The notes beneath the pieces were generated by a model. The model was not told the origin of the DNA. It ran no database searches and was given only the letters and a program-made list of their open reading frames with translations. A stretch of DNA of 50,749 nt from an uncultured Sphingomonadaceae bacterium (GTDB lineage: Bacteria > Pseudomonadota > Alphaproteobacteria > Sphingomonadales > Sphingomonadaceae): contig CALMVA010000075.1 in assembly GCA_937873035.1 (NCBI GenBank), positions 1 to 50,749 of the forward strand. The letters run 5' to 3'. This document shows positions 9,980-17,751 of the stretch, one piece after another. Both the position numbers and the translations under genes were made by a program. Each line of letters begins with the position of its first letter. Within the stretch, counting starts at the first letter, position 1.

Positions 9980-11296
9980 TCAGCCTTGGCCAAACACGCG
10001 AGCAAAGATGGTGTCGACGTGCTTCAGATGGTAGCATAGGTCAAATTTCTCTTCAATTTCAGTCGGGCTGAGCGCGGCTGTCACTTCGGCATCGCCCTTG
10101 AGCAGCTCCATGAGCGAAAGCTGGCCGTCTGATTCCCACACCTTCATCGCGTTGCGCTGCACAAGGCGATAGGAATCTTCGCGGCTGACGCCTGCCTGTG
10201 TGAGCGCCAAAAGAACGCGCTGCGAGTGGACAAGGCCGCCCATCTTGTCGAGATTCTTCTGCATACGCTCAGGATAGACGAGCAGCTTGTCTATCACGCC
10301 GGTGAGGCGTGCGAGCGCAAAATCAAGCGTGATGGTGGCATCGGGGCCGATATAGCGTTCAACCGAAGAGTGGCTGATGTCGCGCTCATGCCAGAGCGCC
10401 ACGTTTTCCATCGCGGGCAGGGCATAGCTGCGGACCATGCGGGCAAGGCCGGTGAGGTTTTCCGTCAGCACCGGGTTGCGCTTGTGCGGCATAGCCGACG
10501 AGCCTTTCTGGCCGGGCGAGAAATATTCTTCTGCTTCCAGAACCTCGGTGCGCTGGAGGTGGCGGACTTCAACGGCAAGACGCTCGATCGACGAGGCGAT
10601 GACGCCCAGCGTTGCAAAGAACATTGCATGGCGATCACGCGGAATAACCTGCGTCGACACGGGTTCGACCGCGAGGCCAAGCTTGGCGGCGACGTGCTCT
10701 TCCACGCGCGGATCGATATTGGCGAAGGTGCCGACAGCGCCCGAAATTGCGCAGGTGGCAATGTCCTTGCGGGCCGCGACAAGGCGTTCCTTGCAACGCG
10801 AGAATTCGGCATAGGCCTCGGCCATCTTGAGGCCGAAGGTCACGGGCTCGGCATGGATGCCGTGGCTGCGACCGATGCTGGGCGTCATCTTGTGTTCAAA
10901 GGCGCGGCGCTTGATCGCGTCAAGCAGTGCGTCAAGATCGGCCAGCAACAGGTCTGCCGCGCGCGTCATCTGGACGGCAAGGCAGGTGTCGAGCACGTCG
11001 GAAGATGTCATGCCCTGATGCATGAAGCGGGCTTCATCGCCCACATTTTCAGCCACCCATGTGAGGAAGGCGATCACGTCATGCTTGGTGACGGCTTCGA
11101 TGGCGTCGATGGCGGGAACGTCGATTGCCGGGTTGGTCGCCCACCAGTCCCACAGCGCCTTTGCGGCGGACTTGGGCACGACGCCGAGTTCGGCGAGCGC
11201 GTCGGTTGCGTGCGCTTCGATTTCAAACCAGATCTTGAAGCGGGTTTCCGCATCCCAGATCTTGACCATGTCGGGGCGGGCGTAGCGGGGAATCAT
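9980..11296 (-). CDS. purB: Adenylosuccinate lyase
   Basis: A 438-residue enzyme of the fumarase/aspartase superfamily that acts twice in purine synthesis, splitting SAICAR and adenylosuccinate with release of fumarate. It opens with [19 protein letters not shown]. It carries [14 protein letters not shown] and [14 protein letters not shown] with catalytic His, and the superfamily signature [12 protein letters not shown] around residue 265. Length matches the shorter bacterial PurB class of about 430-440 residues. It is divergent from the phosphofructokinase gene, with 78 bp between start codons. Confidence 0.98.
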   Translation of the reverse strand: MIPRYARPDMVKIWDAETRFKIWFEIEAHATDALAELGVVPKSAAKALWDWWATNPAIDVPAIDAIEAVTKHDVIAFLTWVAENVGDEARFMHQGMTSSDVLDTCLAVQMTRAADLLLADLDALLDAIKRRAFEHKMTPSIGRSHGIHAEPVTFGLKMAEAYAEFSRCKERLVAARKDIATCAISGAVGTFANIDPRVEEHVAAKLGLAVEPVSTQVIPRDRHAMFFATLGVIASSIERLAVEVRHLQRTEVLEAEEYFSPGQKGSSAMPHKRNPVLTENLTGLARMVRSYALPAMENVALWHERDISHSSVERYIGPDATITLDFALARLTGVIDKLLVYPERMQKNLDKMGGLVHSQRVLLALTQAGVSREDSYRLVQRNAMKVWESDGQLSLMELLKGDAEVTAALSPTEIEEKFDLCYHLKHVDTIFARVFGQG

Positions 11297-11374
11297 TGGC
11301 AGTCCTGTCTGGCTTGATGTTTCGGCGTGCCGCTAGCAGGAAGGGGCAGAAGCGGCAATGCAGGAGGCATCGAG

Positions 11375-12475
11375 ATGCGGATCGGGATATTGACAGGCGG
11401 TGGCGACGTGCCGGGGCTGAACGCCTGTATTCGCTCGATCACGCTTTCGGCGCTGGATCTTGGCTGGAGCGTCGTTGGCATCCGTCGGGGGTGGCAGGGG
11501 CTGCTGGATGTCGATCCCTCAAGCCCGGCGAGCCTCGCAGAGAATATCAGGGTGCTTGATCGGGAGGCCGTGCGCGGCGTCGATCGTGTGGGTGGCACGA
11601 TGCTTCACAGTTCGCGGCTCGATCCACGCACGCGCCCGGAGGGAGATCGCACGCAGGATGTGCTCGAAAAACTCGCCGCTCTTGGCATTGATGCGCTCTG
11701 CCCGATGGGGGGGGATGGCACGCTGCGCTTTGCAGCTCACCTCTCATCACTGGGCTTTCCTGTCGTCTCGATTCCCAAAACGATGGATAATGACGTGTTC
11801 GGCACGGATTATTGCATCGGCTTTTCAACCGCCGTCAGCCGCTCGGTCGAGGCGATCAACGCGCTGCGCACAACGGCGGCAAGCCATGAGCGCATTGCGA
11901 TTGTGGAACTGTTTGGCCGCCGTTCGGGCGAGACGGCGCTGATGGCGGGGTTTCTGGCGCAGGTAGATCGCACGATCATCGCCGAAGTGCCTGCCGATCT
12001 TTCGACGCTGCTGCCACTGCTTGAAGCTGATAAGCGGTCAAACCCTGATAATTATGCCGTGTGTGTGGTGTCGGAAGGCGCAAGCCTGCTGGGCGCAGGT
12101 GCAAGTGAGGACGATCTTTCAAAATCGGCCAGCCAGCGCACCGCAGAAGGTATTGGCAGCCGCCTTGCGCGCGCAATCGAGAGCCGGACGACGCAACAGA
12201 CCATCGTGCAGGAACTTGCCTATCTGATGCGCGCTGGCACCCCCGATGCGATGGACCGGATGGTTGGCTTTGCCTTTGGCGCGCTGGCCGTGCAGCTTCT
12301 CCACGCAGGAAGGGGCGGGCGGATGGTGGCGCTGGCCGGCGGCAACTATTCGCACGTGCCCATTGATACGCTGTTGTCGCAGCGCAAATCGGTGGATGTG
12401 GCAGCGCTCTATGATCCCGCCAATTATCGCGCATCGCTGCTGCGGATCGAAGGGATGCCCATGCTGCTCTATTGA
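11375..12475 (+). CDS. pfkA: 6-phosphofructokinase, group III type
   Basis: A 366-residue phosphofructokinase. AGGAGG at 11362-11367 fixes the ATG at 11375; a longer frame from 11327 is not supported. Seen: GGGDVPGLNACIRS at the N-terminus, MGGDGTLR (residues 111-118), IPKTMDND (133-140, with the catalytic Asp at 138) and GRRSGETALMAGFLA. In this family GGDG with Gly at the last position is typical of ATP use, while GGDD marks pyrophosphate enzymes. The Lys in PKT is shared by group III members of both kinds. ATP is therefore the likelier donor, but this needs an assay. The reaction is fructose-6-phosphate to fructose-1,6-bisphosphate. Confidence 0.9.
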   Translation: MRIGILTGGGDVPGLNACIRSITLSALDLGWSVVGIRRGWQGLLDVDPSSPASLAENIRVLDREAVRGVDRVGGTMLHSSRLDPRTRPEGDRTQDVLEKLAALGIDALCPMGGDGTLRFAAHLSSLGFPVVSIPKTMDNDVFGTDYCIGFSTAVSRSVEAINALRTTAASHERIAIVELFGRRSGETALMAGFLAQVDRTIIAEVPADLSTLLPLLEADKRSNPDNYAVCVVSEGASLLGAGASEDDLSKSASQRTAEGIGSRLARAIESRTTQQTIVQELAYLMRAGTPDAMDRMVGFAFGALAVQLLHAGRGGRMVALAGGNYSHVPIDTLLSQRKSVDVAALYDPANYRASLLRIEGMPMLLY

Positions 12476-13155
12476 AGTAATCCGGCGGAGCGCATCGAAC
12501 TATGGCCATTGGCGCCGATGATGATGTGATCGTGCACCGCAATGCCAAGCCTGCGGCCTGCTTCTATAATGTCACGCGTCAGCTGGATGTCGGCGCGGCT
12601 GGGGGAAGGATCGCCGGATGGGTGATTGTGCACGAGGATGATCGCCGCCGAGCCGAGGTCAATCGCGCGCCGGATGACCTCGCGGACGTGCACCACCGCC
12701 TGATCGATGGAGCCTTCGGCCATCAATTCATCACGGATCAGCATATTGCGTGCGTTGAGGTGAAGGATGCGGACCCGCTCTATGGTGAGCGAAGCAAGGT
12801 CTGCGCGCAGATAATCAAGCAGCGCCTGCCAGTTGCCGAGCACGGGAGCGTTGCGAATGGGGTCTGAGAGCATCCGCAGCGCGGCGGCCTGCACGATCTT
12901 GAGTGCCGCCACCGCACCTTCGCCAACGCCCCCACTGCGGGCAATGGCCTCGCCATCGGCGGCGAGCAGCCCGCCAATGCCGCCAAATTCGTTGAGCAGC
13001 CGCTTGGCGAGTGGCTTGGTATCGCGGCGAGGAATGGCGAGCGCGAGCAGATATTCGATGATTTCATGATCGAGCAGCGCCTCGCCGCCGCCCTCGATCA
13101 GCCTTTTGCGCAGCCGCGCACGGTGGCCGGTGCCGTCGGTTGTCTCGCTGTTCAT
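12469..13155 (-). CDS. radC: RadC-family JAB/MPN-domain protein
   Basis: A 228-residue protein if started at MNSETTDGTGHRARLRKRL; a frame 19 codons longer exists, and neither start has a convincing ribosome site. The N-terminal half has helix-hairpin-helix-like sequence (LLNEFGGIGGLLAADGEAI). The C-terminal JAB domain has a histidine-rich metal motif in LVHNHPSGDPSPS plus EGSIDQAVVHVREV. RadC is widespread, but the early claim of a DNA-repair role is not supported by later work, so the function is open. The 3' end overlaps the phosphofructokinase stop by 7 bp (convergent). Confidence 0.92.
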   Translation of the reverse strand: MNSETTDGTGHRARLRKRLIEGGGEALLDHEIIEYLLALAIPRRDTKPLAKRLLNEFGGIGGLLAADGEAIARSGGVGEGAVAALKIVQAAALRMLSDPIRNAPVLGNWQALLDYLRADLASLTIERVRILHLNARNMLIRDELMAEGSIDQAVVHVREVIRRAIDLGSAAIILVHNHPSGDPSPSRADIQLTRDIIEAGRRLGIAVHDHIIIGANGHSSMRSAGLLQ

Positions 13156-13232
13156 GCAACACAGGCTATCGTGCTGCCGCTTCTGGCGCAATTGCGCTTG
13201 ATTGCGCGGCATAAAGCGGCTTGGAAGGGATC

Positions 13233-16200
13233 ATGGCGGTTCGACGCAGCGTAAAATGGGTCTCGCTGGCGCTGGCAGGCGTCGGCCTTGCCGCGATTGT
13301 GGGCGTATGGACCGAGCGCAAGCCCATCGCGCGCGATATGCTGGATGATTATCTCGCCCGCCGCCATGTGAGTGCGAGCTACGAGATCAAGGCGATGGAA
13401 ACACGTCGCCAGCGGCTGGAAAATGTGCGCCTGGGCGATCCGAAAAATCCTGATCTGACGGCAGATTGGGTAGAGATTGACGTTGGCCCCAGCCTGTCTG
13501 GACTGGCGGTCAAGGCGGTGCGCGCGGGGGGGGTGCGTCTGCGCGGGCGCTTGGTGCAAAACGGGCTTTCGCTTGGTGTGATCGACCGGCTCTTGCCGCC
13601 TTCCAGCGGACCATTTCGCCTGCCGGATATTGATTTGTCGCTGGAAGACGCGCGGATGCGGCTTGATAGCCCCTGGGGGCAGATCGGCGGCCGGCTTGAC
13701 GGGCAGGGCAATTTGCGCGCGGGCTTTGAAGGCCAGATGGCGCTCGTCGCGCCCCGGCTGGTGACGCAAGCTTGCAGCGCATCCGGCGTGACGGCGTTTG
13801 GCGATGTATCAATTGTTGGCAGTCGGCCGAGCTTCAAGGGGCCAGTGCGTTTTGCGCAGGGGCGCTGTGGCGCTGCAAGCGGCGAGGCGGGCGCGCTCAC
13901 GCTTGATGCGAGCATCGCCGAGGATGCGCGCGATTGGCGCGGCAATGGGGATTTGCTGCTGGCGCGTGCGAGCGCCAACGGGTTGGCCGCGCGCGGATCT
14001 GATCTTCGCTTCCGCTTTGTGGGGGATCGCAAGAAGACCGGCGCGGATTTTGACGTGCTGGTCAATGCACTGGCAACGCCCGATGCGTTCGCTTCGCGGG
14101 TGCGGGTGGATGGCAAGGCAACGCTCGGCGCGCGGGGTGCGCTGATCAATGGCGAGGTGCGCGCGGGCCGCATCATTCCCGGTGCAATCCTCAACCGCGC
14201 GCGCGCGCAATTGACGGGGCTGGGCGCGGGCACGCCCATCGGCCCCATCAGCGAGCGGCTGGCAATGTCTGTTACGGCGCTCTCCAGGGGAATTGCAGGC
14301 CATGCGCGCTTTTCGGCAAGTCTTGTCGATGGCGAACAGGGGCTGACGCTGTCTGATATTGGCGCTGCCAGTGCGAGCGGGGCGAGCCTGAGCCTTGCCG
14401 GGCGCGATGTTGTGCGGATCGATGCTACCGGATTGCGCATCAAGGGCACGGGGCGCTTTGGTGGCGGAGGTTTTCCCGAAGGGACGGCGCGGCTGGAGGG
14501 CACGTCCGGCATCGTCATGTTGTCGCCTTATCTCGCCCGCGATGCGCGGCTGGGGATGACGCCGGTGCGGATCAGCTTCAAGCGGGCCGGGCTGGCGGTT
14601 GAAACGGGTGCGACGCTGGATGGGCCGTTGGGCAATGGCCGGGTGACGGGGTTGCGTGTGCCGGTGAAACTGGCCGCCGGGCAGACGATGCCCATCGGAT
14701 GCTTCCCTGTGAGTTTCCGTGCACTTGAGGTAGAGACATTGCGGTTGGGACCGTCGCAGACGCGCACCTGTGTGACGCAAAGCGAGGTGCGGCTGGGCGC
14801 CGTTGACCTAAATGGGCGGATGGGAGGCGCGCCCATCAGGCTGATGTCGGGAGGCGCGCAATATGGCTTTGCCGCACGCCGGTTTTCACTCACCAACGCC
14901 AATGTCACGCTCGGCGGGGAAGCGCCCAGCAACCTCGGCATCGCAGCGCTCGATGGGCGTTTGACGGCAGGTGGCGCTTCGGGGCGCTATGCTGGTTTGT
15001 CGGGCCGGATTGGCGCGGTGCCGCTGCAAATGGCGGATGGCAGTGGCGATTGGTCATTCGCACAGGGCGCGCTTTTGGCACATGGTGCAATGCGGGTGTC
15101 GGACACGCAGGCCGATGTGCGCTTCTTCCCGCTTCGCGCAGATGGCATCGCGCTGCGCCTCGCCGATGGGCGGCTTACCGCCACAGCCAGTTTGCGGGAG
15201 CCAAAGGGCGGCGCATCTATTGCCGGCGTTGCGATTGAGCACCGGCTTTCGGCTGGCACGGGCCATGCACTCCTTGACGTTGCGGACCTTAACTTTGGTC
15301 AGCGCCTCCAGCCCGAAGCGATTACGCCGACCACATTGGGCGTTGTCGCCAATGTGCAAGGGCGGCTTACCGGCACGGGGCGGATTGACTGGACGCCCGA
15401 TGGCGTGAGCAGCACGGGCAAATTCTCAACCACAGGTCTGGACTTTGCCGCAGCCTTTGGCCCGGTGACAGGGATGAAGGGCGAGATCGCCTTTTCAGAC
15501 CTGCTCGGCCTTGTAACCGAACCGGGCCAGCAGTTGAGCATTGATGGCATCAACCCCGGAATCGCGGTGCTTGAAGGCAAGGTCCGTTATCGTTTGCTGC
15601 CGGGCTATAAGGTGCAGGTTGAAAGTGGGCGCTGGCCCTTTGCAGGCGGTGAACTCATCCTTGAGCCAACGATTCTCGACCTGTCGGAGTCTGCGCAACG
15701 CCGCCTGACTTTCCGTGTGGAAGGGCTGGACGCGGCGCGCTTCATCCAGGCGATGGAGTTTGAGAATATCGCCGCAACGGGCAAATATGATGGCGTGTTG
15801 CCGATGGTGTTCGATGCCAATGGCGGGAGGATTGAAGGCGGGCGCATCGTCGCGCAGGGCGGGGGGACGCTTTCTTATGTCGGGCAGGTGTCCAACGAAA
15901 ATCTGGGCCTGATGGGCCGCTTCGCCTTTGATGCGCTTAAATCGATGAAATATGATCGGCTGGCGATAGACCTGAACGGCGCGATTGATGGCGATGTCAT
16001 TACGCGGATCAGCTTTGCAGGCGTCAATCAGGCACCGGTTGGTGCTACGCGCACCAAGCTGCCCATCAAGGTGATGGGTATCACCAATGTGCCGTTCATC
16101 TTCAACGTGACGATCACCGCCAAGTTCCGCCAGCTATTCGATATGGCGCGCAGCTTCAACGATCCGTCGATCCTCATCAACCGCGCAATCCCGCGGCTGG

Positions 16201-16271
16201 AACCGCTGCCAGTAGATGAACGAAAGGCCACCAAGCCCGTTCAGCCTGCTGAAAGCCCGCCCAAACCATAA
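13233..16271 (+). CDS. ydbH: YdbH-like AsmA-family intermembrane lipid transport protein
   Basis: A 1012-residue protein with one N-terminal membrane helix (VKWVSLALAGVGLAAIVGVW) and a long beta-rich body of repeating short strands, as in the AsmA/TamB/YdbH bridge proteins. These span the periplasm and conduct phospholipids to the outer membrane. The C-terminal region (residues 880-985), with KLPIKVMGITNVPFIF and VTITAKFRQLFDMAR, matches the YdbH domain. The next two genes encode YnbE- and YdbL-like proteins, giving the same order as ydbH-ynbE-ydbL in E. coli; this supports the call strongly. A GGAAGG ribosome site precedes ATG 13233. Confidence 0.9.
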   Translation: MAVRRSVKWVSLALAGVGLAAIVGVWTERKPIARDMLDDYLARRHVSASYEIKAMETRRQRLENVRLGDPKNPDLTADWVEIDVGPSLSGLAVKAVRAGGVRLRGRLVQNGLSLGVIDRLLPPSSGPFRLPDIDLSLEDARMRLDSPWGQIGGRLDGQGNLRAGFEGQMALVAPRLVTQACSASGVTAFGDVSIVGSRPSFKGPVRFAQGRCGAASGEAGALTLDASIAEDARDWRGNGDLLLARASANGLAARGSDLRFRFVGDRKKTGADFDVLVNALATPDAFASRVRVDGKATLGARGALINGEVRAGRIIPGAILNRARAQLTGLGAGTPIGPISERLAMSVTALSRGIAGHARFSASLVDGEQGLTLSDIGAASASGASLSLAGRDVVRIDATGLRIKGTGRFGGGGFPEGTARLEGTSGIVMLSPYLARDARLGMTPVRISFKRAGLAVETGATLDGPLGNGRVTGLRVPVKLAAGQTMPIGCFPVSFRALEVETLRLGPSQTRTCVTQSEVRLGAVDLNGRMGGAPIRLMSGGAQYGFAARRFSLTNANVTLGGEAPSNLGIAALDGRLTAGGASGRYAGLSGRIGAVPLQMADGSGDWSFAQGALLAHGAMRVSDTQADVRFFPLRADGIALRLADGRLTATASLREPKGGASIAGVAIEHRLSAGTGHALLDVADLNFGQRLQPEAITPTTLGVVANVQGRLTGTGRIDWTPDGVSSTGKFSTTGLDFAAAFGPVTGMKGEIAFSDLLGLVTEPGQQLSIDGINPGIAVLEGKVRYRLLPGYKVQVESGRWPFAGGELILEPTILDLSESAQRRLTFRVEGLDAARFIQAMEFENIAATGKYDGVLPMVFDANGGRIEGGRIVAQGGGTLSYVGQVSNENLGLMGRFAFDALKSMKYDRLAIDLNGAIDGDVITRISFAGVNQAPVGATRTKLPIKVMGITNVPFIFNVTITAKFRQLFDMARSFNDPSILINRAIPRLEPLPVDERKATKPVQPAESPPKP

Positions 16272-16318
16272 GGAAGAGGCTGTTGACGGGAGGACGATCA
16301 GATGGGAACCGGGTGGGC

Positions 16319-16507
16319 ATGAAGAAGCCTGCATCCCTCCTGGTGAGGCTGACAGCCGCTTTTGTGGGGGGATGCGTGCAAATCCAGGCTCCGGACAAGC
16401 CGATTGAGATCAATCTCAACGTCAACATCAAACAAGAGGTGGTCCTCAGCCTTAAAAAGGATGCGGCCGACCTTGTCACGAACAACCCGGAGCTGTTTCC
16501 GCAATGA
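16319..16507 (+). CDS. ynbE: YnbE-like outer-membrane lipoprotein
   Basis: A 62-residue lipoprotein. The signal KKPASLLVRLTAAFVGGC ends at a lipobox-like cysteine. The mature part, VQIQAPDKPIEINLNVNIKQ, is the YnbE signature: strands that extend the beta sheet of YdbH at the outer membrane. The frame could start upstream at 16283, but only the 16319 ATG gives a proper signal peptide. The stop overlaps the next gene's ATG (ATGA at 16504-16507), so translation is coupled. Confidence 0.88.
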   Translation: MKKPASLLVRLTAAFVGGCVQIQAPDKPIEINLNVNIKQEVVLSLKKDAADLVTNNPELFPQ

Positions 16508-16899
16508 TGTATGACCGTAAGCCGATTGCCCTTGCTGCTATTGCCGCCCTTGCGCTGGGCGTTGCCGGTGCGGCGCTTGCCCAATCGGCGGGTGGCGTTG
16601 CCGCGGCCCTTGCCAACGGATCGGTTGGCGAGCAGGCCGATGGCTATCTTGGTTTTCGTGGCGCGGCCTCTGATGGTCTGCGCGCGGAAGTGGAAGCGAT
16701 CAACATCAAGCGTCGCGCCGCTTACACCCAGCTTGCCGCGCAGCGCGGCGTGACGGTGAAGGACGTTGCGGCCACTGTCGGCTGCGAAACGCTCCAGACC
16801 CGCGTCCAGCAGGGCAGGGCCTATCTGCTCCCCGATGGCGTATGGCGCACCAAGGGAGCAGACCCGATTACGCTGCCGGCTTATTGCGGCGGCAATTGA
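16504..16899 (+). CDS. ydbL: YdbL-like periplasmic protein (DUF1318)
   Basis: A 131-residue exported protein with a signal peptide ending ALAQSA. The mature part has GSVGEQADGYLGFR, INIKRRAAYTQLAAQRGV and the paired-cysteine segment VGCETLQTRV...PAYCGG, as in the YdbL/DUF1318 family. In E. coli YdbL modulates the YdbH-YnbE lipid bridge. It is the third gene of the operon and is coupled to ynbE by a 4-bp overlap. Confidence 0.88.
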   Translation: MMYDRKPIALAAIAALALGVAGAALAQSAGGVAAALANGSVGEQADGYLGFRGAASDGLRAEVEAINIKRRAAYTQLAAQRGVTVKDVAATVGCETLQTRVQQGRAYLLPDGVWRTKGADPITLPAYCGGN

Positions 16900-16903
16900 T
16901 CGT

Positions 16904-17680
16904 CTAGCCCGACAAGGCCTTGTAGAGGCTGTAGAGGCTCGTGAGCGTCAGCACCGTGCCGACCATGTAGAGCAACCGCTTGGCAGGGATGCGCTTGGCC
17001 AGAACCGCGCCAAGCGGGGCCGCCAGCAAGCCGCCGATGATGAGGCCGATGGTTGCAATGGTGAAGGCCTGAAGCCCGATAGTCACGATGAAGGTCAGCG
17101 AGATCACGGTCGTGAGGAAAAACTCGGCGGTGTTGACCGTGCCGATCGTTTGACGTGGCTCAACGCCCTGAACAAGCAGGTTCGAGGTGACGATCGGCCC
17201 CCAGCCGCCGCCGCCTGCCGCATCGAGAAAGCCGCCAATCAGCCCTAGCGGTTCGACGACCTTGGGCTTTTTGTGTTCGTGATGATGCGTCATCTCCCAC
17301 GCGCGATAGAGCAGATAGAGGCCAATGCCCGCCAGATAGGTCATCACAAAGGGACGCGCGGCTTTCGCATCGATATTCGCGAGCAGGTAAGCGCCCGTCA
17401 CGCCTCCGATCACGCCGGGAATGACCAGCCGCGCAAACAGTTTCCAGTTTACATTCTTGTGCAGCGTGTGGCTGATGGCCGAAGCTGCGGTTGTGAAACT
17501 TTCGACAAGGTGGACGCTCGCCGATGCGCGGGCAGGGGCAATGCCCATGACACTGACAAGCAGCGTGTTGGTGATAACACCAAAGGCCATGCCCAGCGCA
17601 CCATCAATCAACTGGGCAAAAAAGCCCACGCCGATAAATGGTAATAAGGCCTCCAGGTGGTCCATGGTCAGCTCAGGCAT
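16904..17680 (-). CDS. Sulfite exporter TauE/SafE family permease
   Basis: A 258-residue membrane protein with about eight transmembrane helices in two repeats. The family signatures are GFFAQLIDGALGMAFGVI near the N-terminus and GGFLDAAGGGGWGPIVTSNLL at its mid-point. A cytoplasmic His-rich loop (TMTHHHEHKK type, around residue 135) separates the halves. Members move small oxyanions or sulfonates such as sulfite, taurine products and sulfolactate. The start is supported by AGAGGAGAAG. It lies downstream of a TonB receptor and a YezD gene on the same strand, which suggests a role in sulfur handling. The substrate is not known. Confidence 0.92.
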   Translation of the reverse strand: MPELTMDHLEALLPFIGVGFFAQLIDGALGMAFGVITNTLLVSVMGIAPARASASVHLVESFTTAASAISHTLHKNVNWKLFARLVIPGVIGGVTGAYLLANIDAKAARPFVMTYLAGIGLYLLYRAWEMTHHHEHKKPKVVEPLGLIGGFLDAAGGGGWGPIVTSNLLVQGVEPRQTIGTVNTAEFFLTTVISLTFIVTIGLQAFTIATIGLIIGGLLAAPLGAVLAKRIPAKRLLYMVGTVLTLTSLYSLYKALSG

Positions 17681-17751
17681 GATGTTTCTTCTCCTCTTAT
17701 CAGAAGAGACCGCAGGCCGTCAGCGCCTTTTCGTAACCGACGGCCATGGTC

